Assembly (NCBI GenBank): GCA_035307765.1
Contig: DATGHU010000007.1
Span: 1 to 64,000 of the forward strand
Length of the DNA: 64,000 nt
Reading direction: 5' to 3'
Source of the DNA: a bacterium
Lineage (GTDB): Bacteria > Sysuimicrobiota > Sysuimicrobiia > Sysuimicrobiales > Segetimicrobiaceae
In this document: positions 1-9,432 of the stretch, piece after piece
Layout: every line of letters begins with the position of its first letter
How positions within the stretch are numbered: position 1 is the first letter of the stretch
Translations under genes and position numbers: made by a program
The notes under the pieces: model-generated
Told to the model about the DNA's origin: nothing
The model's input: only the letters and a program-made list of their open reading frames with translations
Databases searched by the model: none

Positions 1-46
1 GAGCCTCCACCTTGTGGGAAAGATCGGGTGTATGGTACCCTGGCAT
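1..46 (-). CDS. 5' end of an unidentified gene cut by the window edge
   Basis: An ATG at position 46 is preceded on the minus strand by AAGGAG with a spacer of about 7 bases, and 15 codons stay open to the window edge (peptide begins MPGYHTPDLSHKVEA). The good ribosome binding site makes a real start likely, but the product cannot be named from 15 residues. It would be transcribed leftward out of the window, in the same direction as the small membrane protein gene at 267-668. Confidence 0.35.
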   Translation of the reverse strand, partial: MPGYHTPDLSHKVEA

Positions 47-266
47 CGGCGTACTCCTTTCCCCTCCCCGGCCAGGGAGGTTCCGGTGTGTGATCCCTTG
101 GAAAGGGTACGCCGCTTGAATTTACACACCTTTTGATCCTAGCTCCCTTCGATCTTGAGGCATCGGACTCGCGTCACTTTGAACGCGGAGCCTGTCCGCC
201 GCCACGCCAGGCGCTCGGGATCCCAACCCCGAAAGATTCGCTACGTTATGGGGCGCTGAAAGGGTC

Positions 267-668
267 TCAGGCCGGAGAAGAAGCCGGGGGTGATCCGGCG
301 CCTTCCTCCCAGCGAACGCGGTCCTTTTTGATCCTTTTGTCGATCCCCGCGATTCGGTTTGCCACTTCACTCGTTTGTATCGCGGCGACTACCTTGGATG
401 TGTCCGTCAGGCTTGCGTGAAACGGGCTCACAGACAATGGAAGCCGCGTTTCCGGCAAGGAATGCTGGGGAAGGAACACCCCCAGACCGGAAAATAGGGC
501 GCGTAAGGAGGCTGCCACGGCTTCTCCGATCATGCCTCCGAGCCATCTAGCAAGCGCTCTCATCGTAAAGTCCAGCGTAGGCAGCAAGAGCGCGCTCCCA
601 GCCACGATGATTCCTGCACCAATCATCCGGAATGTCAAAGGTCTCACATTGTCCCATCGCTTCTCCAT
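267..668 (-). CDS. small hypothetical membrane protein
   Basis: 133 residues from an ATG preceded by GGGAGG with a 9-base spacer. This site favours the internal start over a longer open frame that begins near 815. A basic N-terminus leads into a hydrophobic stretch (about residues 12-31, IGAGIIVAGSALLLP) and a second, amphipathic hydrophobic stretch (about 43-67), then a charged tail ending in Pro/Ala. This suggests a small inner-membrane protein with one or two helices. I recognise no family. It is divergent from the secreted-protein gene at 869, with about 200 bases between them. Coding status is likely from the ribosome binding site; function is unknown. Confidence 0.5.
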   Translation of the reverse strand: MEKRWDNVRPLTFRMIGAGIIVAGSALLLPTLDFTMRALARWLGGMIGEAVAASLRALFSGLGVFLPQHSLPETRLPLSVSPFHASLTDTSKVVAAIQTSEVANRIAGIDKRIKKDRVRWEEGAGSPPASSPA

Positions 669-868
669 TATGTGATCCCTCCCGGCCCGGATTTCCCCCT
701 CCGGCAGGTGACTCCATGTTATTCCCTGCCAAGAGAGCACATAAACTTTTCGGTGGTCGAGTGCATACTTCGACTGAACTAATCCGAAAACTGCACTATA
801 TGAGCAGATAAACATAAGTGCCCAATGGTGAGTTGTGGGTAAGACTGAAGGTGAGAGGAGGTATACAC

Positions 869-1663
869 ATGCGAATAGCCATGGTCCTCGTCCTTGCCGT
901 CATTCTGATCCCAGCCCTGGGGCTCGCCGGAGTCGGCCAAGCCCAGGCTCAACCCCTGCAAGTCTCGCCGGTCCCCATCTGGGGGATTGTTCTGGGGACG
1001 GTTATCGTCGCCGGGCTCCTCTATCTGATCGTGCACGGCCCGGACGGGGGCTACTACCGGTATCCCTATTACGGCGAATACTACCGCGTTTACTACCGGC
1101 CGCAATACCGGCCGTACACCGGCTACTATCTCGTGTCCGCACCGGTCATCATAGTCGCACCGACGATTGCCGGGGTCGTGCTCGGGGTCGTCGTTGTCAA
1201 CAATCTTGAATACGTCATGACACGTGACGCCTACGGCCATCTTTATCGCTATCCCTACTACGGTCCGTACCGCCAATACTATTATCGCGCAACGTATCGG
1301 CCATACGTGGGACCCGATGTACGAGCCTATCAGAGTGCTCCAGTGCGCCAGGGCGATCGCCGCTGGGACACCGACACTAGAAATCTTGCACCGGCCTACC
1401 AGCGGCCCCAGCGCCAGCCGAGTCCGACCTATCAGCAGCCCCAGCGGCAACCGAATCCGGCGTACCAACAGCCGCAGCGGCGGCCGAGTCCGACCCATCA
1501 GCAACCCTATCCGCAGCCAAACCCGACCTATCAGCAGCCGCAGCGGCAACCCAATCCAAGCCAGCACGGTGGTCGAGGCAACCCTGGCGGGTCCCCCAAG
1601 TCGCAGCAGAGGTGCGGACACCCCCAGGAGCAGCCCTGTCCCAACAACACACAGCATCAGTAA
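869..1663 (+). CDS. secreted Tyr-rich protein with Pro/Gln repeats
   Basis: 264 residues. The start is chosen because AGAGGAGG lies 7 bases before this ATG; an in-frame start at 818 has no such site. Residues 1-28 form a signal peptide (hydrophobic core followed by GQAQAQ). A hydrophobic segment (about 37-55) is followed by Tyr-rich repeats such as YRYPYYGEYYR and YRYPYYGPYRQYYYR. A second hydrophobic segment (IIVAPTIAGVVLGVVVV) lies between them. The C-terminal third is a low-complexity array of about ten-residue units of the YQQPQRQPNP type, and the tail has two Cys (RCGHPQEQPC). This suggests an exported envelope or surface protein. The 3' end and downstream hairpins recur at 3163-3306. 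No family is recognised. Confidence 0.7.
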   Translation: MRIAMVLVLAVILIPALGLAGVGQAQAQPLQVSPVPIWGIVLGTVIVAGLLYLIVHGPDGGYYRYPYYGEYYRVYYRPQYRPYTGYYLVSAPVIIVAPTIAGVVLGVVVVNNLEYVMTRDAYGHLYRYPYYGPYRQYYYRATYRPYVGPDVRAYQSAPVRQGDRRWDTDTRNLAPAYQRPQRQPSPTYQQPQRQPNPAYQQPQRRPSPTHQQPYPQPNPTYQQPQRQPNPSQHGGRGNPGGSPKSQQRCGHPQEQPCPNNTQHQ

Positions 1664-1759
1664 GATTCAGCACTCTGGCAACCGGCCCCGTCTGGAGCCC
1701 ACCGCTGGGCACAGCCGGGGCCGAGCCGTCTCTTCATAAAAGACGATCCGGCCGGAGGA
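1612..1759 (+). repeat. direct repeat copy A (3' end of secreted-protein gene plus hairpins)
   Basis: This segment covers the last 17 codons of the secreted-protein gene and about 96 bases downstream. It recurs in the same direction at 3163-3306 with only scattered mismatches and small gaps. Two inverted repeats follow the stop codon: GGCCCCG/CGGGGCC at about 1684-1722, and CGTCT/AGACG just after. Both stay pairable in the second copy, so they look like a conserved 3' RNA structure. No T-run follows, so a classical intrinsic terminator is not claimed. Confidence 0.7.
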
Positions 1760-1976
1760 CGTCCAGAGGGAGGCCCGGAACGAACACTGAATTGGCTGAA
1801 GCGACCGCATCCGCCGGTAGCCGAACGCGAGTGCGCGCCTTCCCGGAGTGGAAGCCTAACAGCGCGCGCCCTCTTCGTACCATGTTTCCAAACCCTCCAA
1901 AATGGGAACAACGGAATTGCGGTTCCGCGCAACATCACTCTCTTGCGGCTGTGATTCCCTGAAGGAGGTGAAGCAA

Positions 1977-2514
1977 ATGCCGTTTTGGCTGAGGTGGTTC
2001 TTCATCGGTGGAGTGGAGGCCGCTGCTAGATGACGCCAGTAAGCGTAGGATGGACCTGATACTTGTCTGGAGGCTGGACCGAGCCTTCAGAAGCGTCCTA
2101 GATGCTTCTACGACGCTGGAGCGGCTCCGTGGCTGGAACGTAGGCCTCGGCTCGTTTAGCGAGCCCTGGCTGCACAAAACGTCGCCGTTCGGGGAAACCC
2201 TCTACTACATCCCCGTCGCGTATGCCCAGTTGGAAGGAGGCATCCTGAAGGAGAGAGTTGGAGATCGCGCTCCAGGTCCCGCCTGTCGAGAACACGGTTG
2301 CCGTCCTCCCCTCTGTGGTGGAAATGTATCTGAACGACCTCATGGGAGCGCTTGGACGTGATACTGAACGTACCAGGAGCCTGCTGGCGAAAATGATAGG
2401 CCAATCACCCTAAGGTGAGACGGAGACCGCCTCGTCGCCGAACTTCAGGGGAATCTCCCTGCCTTGCTGGAGTTGGATGAGGAGTTGTATAACCGTGGTG
2501 CCGGGAGGAGGATT
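1977..2514 (+). pseudogene. degraded serine recombinase (remnant 1)
   Basis: Frame 1 from about 2008 encodes the middle of a resolvase-type catalytic domain (VWRLDRAFRSV, then TLERLRGWNVGLGSFSEP and QLEGGILKERV). The N-terminal part with the catalytic Ser is absent. From about 2252 the match moves to frame 2 and resembles the C-terminal end of the same family (VVEMYLNDLMGALGRD, TRSLLAKMIG), stops at 2411-2413, then continues as DGDRLVAELQGN and LYNRGAGRRI. So there is a frameshift, an in-frame stop and probably an internal deletion. The last codons parallel the C-terminus of the intact recombinase ending at 20469 ([18 protein letters not shown]). A perfect AAGGAGGTG Shine-Dalgarno at about 1964 precedes an 18-codon frame at 1977-2033 that runs into the remnant. 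Confidence 0.75.
2497..2514 (+). repeat. attachment-like sequence at the end of recombinase remnant 1
   Basis: GGTGCCGGGAGGAGGATT differs at one base from 20449-20466, where the same string is both the 3' end of the intact recombinase gene and the 3' end of tRNA-Leu on the opposite strand. The similarity fades on the downstream side. It may be an old attachment site or simply the conserved 3' end of a recombinase family whose coding region reaches into its target. Confidence 0.5.
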
Positions 2515-4291
2515 CTTTCCGAATCGCAAAGTTGGCCTGTGACGACGTGCCTAGCCTCCTGAGCTCACTGCCCGACGCCGTGGCCGACGCATAGTAGCGG
2601 GGGGATTCAGAACGAACTTTGCACTCCTCCTGTTCCGAAGGTCAAGCTCCGACTCACAGAGAAAAGAACCTTGCTGGGGAAAGTGCGGTAATTGAAAGAC
2701 TTAAATGCGCTAACTAAACGGTTTTAGTAAAGCACAGTAGGCAATCGTGTGCGCTACAGGAGTGAAATCAGCCCAGTCGTCCCATGGATGTGCACGTGAC
2801 GCGCGATTGGTGGCTGATGCCCGTGGCTGGATTCCAGAAGATAGCCGTAAGTCGCGTTACCACTAATGGCAGCGACTAGAATCACCACGATCACCGTGTT
2901 TGGCTCTGGCATTTTCATGAAGTTAGAGATTCACCACCTAGCAGAGGACCCCTTCCCGAGACGTGCGCCACAGCCGCGCCACCGTGCTTAGGATCCAGTG
3001 GGGGGACGGGGCATAAGATCGTTTGGCAGTGGCGAACTTTCCACTCGCTGGTTGTGCTGAGAACCAGGTCTATGTGATCCTCCGGACACTAAAACGCGCC
3101 CTCTCGCCACGCAACGTTTCATGGGCGTAGTGATGGGCGTGATCCCGCAACCCCCAGGAGAAGTGCGGACACCCTCAGGAACAGCCCTGTCCCAACAACA
3201 AACAGCATTAGCAAGATTCAGCATTCTGGCAACCGGCCCCGTCTGGCGCCTACGGTGCACAGCCCGGGCCGAGCCGTCTCTCATACAAGACGATCCGGCC
3301 GGAGGAGTTCTGGGGACATTTCTAATAGGAGTGCGTAAGTATAGTAACAGCGGCTTGGCAAGGGCGCGTGCCGGAGCTCTACCGCCACCCCTGGTACATC
3401 AGGTCGAGGTGCCAGACCTGATCCAGGGACTCCCGCGCCCGCGGCCGCGTCAGGCAGGGGGCACCTCGCCCCATAGATTTGACCGGGCCTCGTCGACTCC
3501 GGGTAGCATGGGACTTCTCACTCAATTTCCGGCCGTTTTATCCAAAGACGATCCGAGCAACACACTATTTCTCAACGATGACCTTCTTCATATGGTCCCA
3601 GGCGCCCACTTTCCGCCCTTGGAAGTCGCGCCCTGCCGTCGCGAGTGTCAACAACGTCTAGGGGAAACCACACCTAGCCCATCGCCTCCCACCCCCACAC
3701 AGGCTGGGATCCCGCCAGGATGCGCTCTTTGAGTCAGATTTCATTATCCAGCGGGGACCAAGGAGCCGGACCGCATCCGATGCCTCTACATCCCCGGAGC
3801 CCGTCGACTTCCCTCACAAATCCGATAGTTCCCCAAACCTCAACCCTCCAGTACTCCAACGTCCCGCGTGCGCGCCCCGGGGGGAGGATCGGCTCCCCGC
3901 ATGTGAACCCGCTACGCTGCGACGCATGGCTCTGGTGTAGGCCGGGGGGCCGGAAACATACGCCAGAGACGGTAAGGCCCAAGGTCTGGGCCGATCAGGC
4001 CCCATGCTGGCTTCGCTTCTCCGGTTGAATAAGCGTAGAATGAACTTGTTTCCCCCTTACTCGACGATAATTTCCTCGGCAATCAGTCAGCCGCCCTGAA
4101 TCTTCACTACTCCGTCGATTATGGTCTGGCGAAGCGGCGGCGGGTTTGGACCCAATTGGGGCAAGCGGTAATCACGGATCGCGGGCGCGACTACTTGGTG
4201 CGACGGGATCTGGGGCATCATCCGTACTATATCATCGCGCTAGGAAATCGGCACCAGCAGACAGACATAGGGAGACGGAGGTAGGAACCAT
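2515..4291 (+). other. gene-poor stretch with decayed sequence
   Basis: No convincing gene is seen in about 1.8 kb. The stretch contains repeat copy B at 3163-3306 and an AT-richer segment near 2690-2750. It also has a nested inverted-repeat structure at 3398-3468: ATCAGGTC/GACCTGAT, with CGAGGTGCC pairing to GGCACCTCG further on. About 4080-4280 there is a short open frame ending at a TAG near 4284, just before the next gene, but it has no clear start. Open frames on both strands lack ribosome binding sites and recognisable domains. Confidence 0.5.
3163..3306 (+). pseudogene. direct repeat copy B; 3'-end remnant of a secreted-protein paralogue
   Basis: The frame ending at the TAG near 3210 reads KCGHPQEQPCPNNKQH, almost the same as the C-terminus of the 869-1663 product (RCGHPQEQPCPNNTQHQ). 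Upstream in this frame stops appear within a few dozen bases (TAG and TGA at 3128-3140), so only the tail survives. The downstream part keeps both inverted repeats of copy A, with compensating changes in the first stem. The two copies bracket recombinase remnant 1, which points to duplication by insertion or unequal recombination. Confidence 0.65.
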
Positions 4292-4606
4292 ATGCATCTG
4301 AGTGCACGGCGGTATGAGAATGTGACCAATCCTCGCGAACTGGGGCGGCACGTCAACGAGACCTTTATCCCGTTGATCAGCGCGGTCCCCGGGTTCATCG
4401 CGTATTATTTCACCGATGCTGGGAACGGTACGATGCTCTCCACCAGCATCTTTACGGACAAAACAGGCGCTGAGGAATCCAATAGGGTAGCAGCGGAATG
4501 GGTCAAGAAGAATCCGAATGTGCTTCCGACTGCCACGCGAGTGACGACCGGGGCAGTGCTCGGACACAAGGGGGCGGGGGAACTGCTCGGGCAAAAGGTC
4601 AAGTAG
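4292..4606 (+). CDS. small protein, possibly ABM/dimeric alpha-beta barrel fold
   Basis: 104 residues from an ATG preceded by GGAGGT with a 9-base spacer. The pattern of a Tyr-containing first strand, a helix (NPRELGRHVNETFIPLISAVPGF), then strands (AYYFTDAGNGTMLSTSIFTDKTGAEES) and a helix with an AAEWVKKN stretch resembles antibiotic-biosynthesis-monooxygenase-like dimeric alpha-beta barrels. These bind or oxidise small molecules or act only as dimers. No catalytic residue can be assigned. A good intrinsic terminator follows 28 bases after the stop, so it is a single-gene unit. The fold is inferred from sequence pattern; the gene itself is well supported. Confidence 0.65.
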   Translation: MHLSARRYENVTNPRELGRHVNETFIPLISAVPGFIAYYFTDAGNGTMLSTSIFTDKTGAEESNRVAAEWVKKNPNVLPTATRVTTGAVLGHKGAGELLGQKVK

Positions 4607-4633
4607 GCCAGGAAGTCGGTTGCGAGAGGGCGA

Positions 4634-4664
4634 GGGCCGGGAAACACTCCGGCCCTTCTCTCTT
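4634..4664 (+). terminator. intrinsic terminator after the 4292-4606 gene
   Basis: A perfect 7-bp stem GGGCCGG/CCGGCCC encloses an 8-base loop (GAAACACT) and is followed directly by TTCTCTCTT. Position 28 bases after a stop codon and the pyrimidine-rich tail fit a rho-independent terminator. Confidence 0.75.
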
Positions 4665-4914
4665 AGCCAACTTGAAGCAAGCCTTGTGGTGGTTCAAGGC
4701 CCAGTACCAGAAACATGCTGAGGAAGCCGCTTCCGGGAAAGACCGCGTGATTGAGTGTGTCCGGAAAAATCTAAATCCGAGAAGCCAAAGAAGCAATGAG
4801 TGGGGGACCTTCCGCACCGGCACGTCGAATAGGTCGTCGGACCCTCCAGGCGGACAGGCGGTTGAGGATCGTTGAGGATTATCGCTAGGAAGACCCCAAG
4901 GTCAGACCCCCCTA

Positions 4915-5073
4915 CTGCCGAGTGCTGCCGAGATGTGCCTGCGGGACCTTCGGGGGACGCTTGGAACCGATCCGGACTACGCGCGGGGCCTCCTTGCTAA
5001 ACTCATCGACTCGATTACCCTGCGGAAAAAGGGCGGCCTTGGCTCCGAGTACGATAACCATGCGTGCCGGGAG
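4915..5073 (+). pseudogene. C-terminal fragment of a serine recombinase (remnant 2)
   Basis: The frame reads LPSAAEMCLRDLRGTLGTD, then DYARGLLAKLIDSITLRKKG. It matches the same C-terminal helix region as remnant 1 (MYLNDLMGALGRD, RSLLAKMI) and the intact recombinase ([28 protein letters not shown]). About 20 codons before the end are missing. The last part (GAGTACGATAACCATGCG, then GTGCCGGGAG) aligns at DNA level with the end of remnant 1, with one inserted base. No catalytic or recombinase domain remains upstream. Confidence 0.6.
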
Positions 5074-5080
5074 CCCGTCT
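5064..5080 (+). repeat. 17-bp direct repeat, left copy
   Basis: GTGCCGGGAGCCCGTCT is identical to 9433-9449 and lies in the same direction. The two copies enclose the monooxygenase and LuxR-type genes. The first ten bases equal the core seen at 2498-2507 and 20450-20459, so this looks like an attachment-site derivative at the end of recombinase remnant 2. Confidence 0.6.
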
Positions 5081-5376
5081 CCCGCATTATACAGATGGCC
5101 TTTGGCGACCGGAGCGGTGGCCTGACCACGTCTTTCCCCATCTTCAGGTGGTCTTTTTGACTGGATAAGAGACTGCCGCAGACCTGGGTCATTGACCTGT
5201 TCGTACAGGAGGCCGCTCAGACAGTGGAGGAGGACGAAGAGCGCGAATCCTTAGACGTAGGTTGCATCGATACCTTGCCTGGATGCGCGGGTCGTGACAT
5301 CCGCCTTCACTGCCACCAACCATTGGCAAGCCCAAAAGCCCACAAGCCGGGGCGTAAACAGCTCAAACGACTTCCG

Positions 5377-6504
5377 CTACGGCAATGACTTGAGCGGTTC
5401 GAACCTATCATGCATTATCTGGTCTCCGCGTTCACGCATAGCGCCATTGCGGACGGCAGGTGAGAGAATCCACGCTTGCGCCGCGGCACGACTCTGCTGC
5501 TGGACCCAGTCCGTCCGAGGTCTGCGCCTAGCCACATACGCGTCCAGGGCCTCCTCAATGCTCTGTTCCGACCGGAGGGCCTCTGCCAGCACGAATGCAT
5601 CCTCGATGGCCATACACCCCCCCTCGCCCATGTGCGGCGGGCCGGCGTGGGCGGCGTCACCGATCAACACCACCCGCCCGTTGTGCCAAGAGAGGCGGTC
5701 TACCCATTCGATGGCACCGAAGTGAAGCTGCTCGTCGCATTCCATGGAGGCAAGATACTCAGGCACCGGCCCCCCAAACTCCTCGAAGCGGCGCCGAAAG
5801 CGTTCCAGCCGGCCCGGAAGCGGATCGTCGATGCGCGGCCCGCCGACGGCGCCAAACCCGTACGTGCGGCCGTCCCCCATTGGAACGACTCCAAAATAGC
5901 GGTCATCGCCCATGAGGACCTTCATGTTGGTGACCCCTTGCGGGCGGGTCGGCGAAATACTCCGCCATACCATGTGTCCTGCATATACTGGCGAGCCCTC
6001 TCTCATCGTGACAGCGCTCACGGTTGAGTGAATTCCGTCGGCGCCGACAACCAGGTCGTAATCTCCTGAGGAACCGTCACTGAATCCCACCAAGACCTTC
6101 CCATCGGCTTGTGCTACGGACACGACGGCGACACCCAGTCGGAAAGGCACTTCGGCGGCTCCGGCGAGAAGCGCTTGATGCAGCTTGACGCGCTCGATGC
6201 CAATGCATGGACCCACCTCACCCCACAGTTCTTCCAGGTCGGTGTCGCACAGCATCTCCCCCTGCTGGTCAAAGAATCCCCACCGCCGGATGACCGCGCC
6301 GGCCTGCTCCACGGCCTCGCCCACGCCGAGAGCCCGAAGCGCTCGGACCCCATTGGCAGCAAGATTGATGCCTGCTCCAATCGCGGGCCACCCCTTGCTG
6401 CGTTCAACCAGCTCTGCGGCGAAGCCTTGACGGTGGAGGGCTGTCGCCAGCGAAAGCCCGGCAATTCCTCCGCCGGTGATCAGAATCCGTTTGATGTCCG
6501 CCAC
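5377..6504 (-). CDS. FAD-dependent monooxygenase (class A flavoprotein hydroxylase)
   Basis: 375 residues from a GTG start that places the Rossmann motif near the N-terminus (ILITGGGIAGLSLATAL); the frame is open to a TTG at 6558 but those residues are unlike the family. The product shows the three FAD/NAD(P)H hallmarks of the para-hydroxybenzoate-hydroxylase superfamily: the N-terminal GxGxxG, the DG motif (VVGADGIHSTV) and the GD motif (VVLIGDAAHAGPPHMGEGG). Such enzymes hydroxylate aromatic or related compounds using NAD(P)H and O2. The substrate cannot be deduced; relatives act on salicylate, nicotinate derivatives or carotenoids. It lies 394 bases downstream of a LuxR-type regulator gene in the same direction, and both sit between 17-bp direct repeats. 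Confidence 0.88.
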   Translation of the reverse strand: MADIKRILITGGGIAGLSLATALHRQGFAAELVERSKGWPAIGAGINLAANGVRALRALGVGEAVEQAGAVIRRWGFFDQQGEMLCDTDLEELWGEVGPCIGIERVKLHQALLAGAAEVPFRLGVAVVSVAQADGKVLVGFSDGSSGDYDLVVGADGIHSTVSAVTMREGSPVYAGHMVWRSISPTRPQGVTNMKVLMGDDRYFGVVPMGDGRTYGFGAVGGPRIDDPLPGRLERFRRRFEEFGGPVPEYLASMECDEQLHFGAIEWVDRLSWHNGRVVLIGDAAHAGPPHMGEGGCMAIEDAFVLAEALRSEQSIEEALDAYVARRRPRTDWVQQQSRAAAQAWILSPAVRNGAMRERGDQIMHDRFEPLKSLP

Positions 6505-6898
6505 ATAAGACCCCCATTGTGGTACGCTTAGACGGCATGCTTGAATTGGGCACGCCAATTCAAGCGGACGACGAAACGAGAATCAGGGGGGGCACGGTTC
6601 TCGAGTCTGAATCGGCGAGAAGCAGAAGACAGAAGATATTGTCGATCCCTGAAGCCATACTGATTGCCATCTCGATACCCCCCCTTCGCTAGCCCTCGCC
6701 AGGGCTCACACTAGAGGAAATTCGGGATGGCGTCATCGGGGAAAAGCCCTACTCGGGTACCTATTTGGCGGTTTGAGGGTACCTACTTCGTGCCAAACAA
6801 TGTTGAGAGACAGCTGTCTTGGATCATTACGTGCCAGACACTCCTACGCAACGTGTTCCGTTTGACAAAAGGGCATGATGAAGGTGACGATATGTTGA
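6505..6898. other. intergenic, monooxygenase upstream region
   Basis: No gene is seen between the regulator's stop and the monooxygenase start. The region is lower in GC than the flanking genes and would hold any monooxygenase promoter and operator. I see no clear consensus promoter on the minus strand. Confidence 0.4.
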
Positions 6899-9226
6899 TC
6901 AGTCTGGAGAGGCCCTCGCCAGTCCACGCTCGACTGCCCAAGCGGCAATCTGCGCTCGCGAGTGGAATGCCAGTTTATTGAGGATGTGCTGGACGTGAGC
7001 ATCCGCTGTTTTCTCTGCGATCACCAGTGCGGCGCCGATCTCGCGGTTCGTGAGCCCCTGTGCTATCAGCACCGCCACTTCTCGCTCGCGGGGGGTGAGG
7101 CCGCTCAATTGTTCCGAAGACGTCTGTTTTGGTGTTCCCACAGGATGGAATGCGGCACTCAACATTGGAGTCAGCGCATATTCGAAGGCCTGCTCCAACG
7201 TCATGCCACGGCCCTCCGCGCACGCTCTTGCAAAGACCCTCTCACCGAGGCGATCGCGCGTGGTGACAAGGCGTTGGCCGTAGTCGGCTTGGTCGGGAGT
7301 AAGGCGACGGAAGCCAAGGGTTTCCTGTAGCGCTTCTGCTGCTCCGATGAACCGGGCCGCCCGTTCGTACTGTCCCTGTGCGCAGGCCAGCCCCGCGAAG
7401 CCTTCTAGACACTCTTCGGTGCCCCACGTGTTCCCCAATTCTCGGCTGAGGGCAAGGCTCTCTGCGAAAAATGCTGCTGCCCGCCCATGATCGCTCAGAT
7501 GTAGGGCCACGGTGCCCAAGCCGCGAAGCACAAGGGCGATGAGCCATTTGTCACCTACTTCTCGGGACAGAGCATGGCTTTTTTCATAGTACGCAGCAGC
7601 CTGCTCATAGTCCCGATGATAGCGGGCCACAACCCCCAGGTATGCAAGGGCCACGCTGATGCGCCAGCTATCCCCCAATTCTCCGGAAAAAACCAAGCTA
7701 TTCTCCAACGACGCCTTCGCTCGAGTGGCATCGCTTTGAAGCAACGTTGTGCCCAAAGCGAGGTGGTGCCATGCAATTTCGTCTCGGTCGCCCAGTTCGC
7801 AGGACACAGCCAGGCCCTTCTCTGCCAACGCAGTCGCCCGGGCGTCGTCTCCTTGACGCCACGCTAGCTGTGCTGCTCCCCTAAGGGCTTTCGGCAGAGC
7901 CGGGATCGATGTATCGTCGATCGCAGACAATGCTCCTTCCAGCCACCCGCGGCCCTCGCTCCAATGTCCATGCAAGAGCCAAAATCGATACAGAGCCCCC
8001 GCTAATCGCAACCCCGCCTCGACGCTGCCTGTCTCCCTTTTGGCCCACTCCAGCGAGGCGCGCAGGTTGTCGTGTTCTGCCTCCAGCCGCTTGAGCCAGT
8101 TTCCCTGTGCAGGACCTCGCAGCCCCGGCTCAGCCTGCTCCGCCAGTCCTAGGTACCACTCAAAATGCCGCCTCCGGACATCCGCTGCTTCTTCCGTCTC
8201 TTCCAGCCGGTCTCGGCCATATTGGCGCACCGTCTCCAGCAGCCGGTACCGGGCCTCCCCACCCTGGGTATCCGCCACCACCAGTGACTTATCCGTTAGC
8301 TGCGTAAGGAGGTCGAGGACCTCATGGCGCAGGATGCGCTCTCCGGAGCAGACGGCTTCGGCCGCCTCCAAGGAGCACCCACCGGCAAAGACCGACAGCC
8401 GGTGTAACACGGTGCGTTCCTTCTCTGATAGCAAATCGTAACTCCAGTCCATTGCGGCGCGCAGTGTCCGATGTCGAGGCACGGCCGTACGACTTCCGCC
8501 GGTCAGCAGTCGAAACCGGTCGTCTAGCCGTTGCGCAATTTGCTCCACCGCCAGCACCTTCACACGCGCCGCCGCCAACTCAATGGCGAGAGGGATGCCG
8601 TCTAACCGATGGCACACTTGGGCGACCGCCGGCGCGTTCCTCTGGGTGAGCGTAAACTCGGGTTGGTTGAACGTTGCCCGCTCCACAAAAAGACGTGTCG
8701 CCTCGTACTGCATGAGGTCCTCAGGTGCCCCAATGTGCCTGGGGTGGGGCAGCGAGAGGGAGGGGACGCGATAGATCAGCTCACCGGCGATGCCTAAGCT
8801 TTCCCTGCTCGTTGCCAGGATGCGGATATGGGGACAAACCTGCAGCAGCCTTTCGGCCAGTTGCGCACAGGACTCCAGCAAATGCTCACAATTGTCCAAG
8901 AGGAGCAGCAGCGCCTTGGGACGCATGTGGTTCGTCAGTGTCTCGATCAACTCGCGGCCCGGTTGCTCGAGCACGCCGAGTGCAGCGGCGACGGCCTGAG
9001 GGATAAGAGCGGATTTTGAGAGCGCGGCCAATTCTACCCACCAGACCCCGTCTTTGGCCTCTTCCTCCGGGTGGGCCACCACCTCGAGTGCGAGCCGCGT
9101 CTTACCACAGCCCCCTGCGCCTGTGAGCGTGAGCAGACGAGTATCGGGGAGCAGATGATTGATCTCAGCGATCTCCCGCCCCCGCCCAATGAAACTGGTT
9201 AGCCGATGGGGAAGGTTACTAAGCAT
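6899..9226 (-). CDS. STAND ATPase-TPR-LuxR family transcriptional regulator
   Basis: 775 residues from an ATG with AAGGA about 7 bases upstream. An N-terminal AAA/NB-ARC-like ATPase has Walker A GAGGCGKT (residues 36-43) and a Walker B-like LLLLDNCEHLL. It is followed by a winged-helix region, then a long alpha-solenoid of TPR-like repeats (repeated A..YEKS/ALSRELGD units). The C-terminus is a LuxR-type HTH (LTPREREVAVLIAQGLTNREIG, about residues 708-770). This is the large STAND-type LuxR architecture, in which ligand binding to the sensor repeats and ATP binding permit DNA binding. It lies directly upstream of the monooxygenase gene on the same strand, so control of that gene is a reasonable inference. 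Confidence 0.9.
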   Translation of the reverse strand: MLSNLPHRLTSFIGRGREIAEINHLLPDTRLLTLTGAGGCGKTRLALEVVAHPEEEAKDGVWWVELAALSKSALIPQAVAAALGVLEQPGRELIETLTNHMRPKALLLLLDNCEHLLESCAQLAERLLQVCPHIRILATSRESLGIAGELIYRVPSLSLPHPRHIGAPEDLMQYEATRLFVERATFNQPEFTLTQRNAPAVAQVCHRLDGIPLAIELAAARVKVLAVEQIAQRLDDRFRLLTGGSRTAVPRHRTLRAAMDWSYDLLSEKERTVLHRLSVFAGGCSLEAAEAVCSGERILRHEVLDLLTQLTDKSLVVADTQGGEARYRLLETVRQYGRDRLEETEEAADVRRRHFEWYLGLAEQAEPGLRGPAQGNWLKRLEAEHDNLRASLEWAKRETGSVEAGLRLAGALYRFWLLHGHWSEGRGWLEGALSAIDDTSIPALPKALRGAAQLAWRQGDDARATALAEKGLAVSCELGDRDEIAWHHLALGTTLLQSDATRAKASLENSLVFSGELGDSWRISVALAYLGVVARYHRDYEQAAAYYEKSHALSREVGDKWLIALVLRGLGTVALHLSDHGRAAAFFAESLALSRELGNTWGTEECLEGFAGLACAQGQYERAARFIGAAEALQETLGFRRLTPDQADYGQRLVTTRDRLGERVFARACAEGRGMTLEQAFEYALTPMLSAAFHPVGTPKQTSSEQLSGLTPREREVAVLIAQGLTNREIGAALVIAEKTADAHVQHILNKLAFHSRAQIAAWAVERGLARASPD

Positions 9227-9432
9227 GACATGTCCTTAGTGCAAGCTAACGATACCACCTTCCTTCCACCAAATGTATCACTCTGATTGGTGATGTTTCG
9301 GAAGCAAGGGACTATTGAGCAGTGGGAACAGGGTCGGGCAATCCAAGAACGTCCAACTCGGATCCCGCTTGCAATGATCGACGGTGAACCTCGTGGAGTC
9401 AAGCAAGTAGTAGGCTAGAGCCAGAGAGCATG

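Noticed and set aside
3121-3732. 203-codon plus-strand open frame
   Set aside because: It is out of frame with the secreted-protein remnant it crosses, has no ribosome binding site and no domain.
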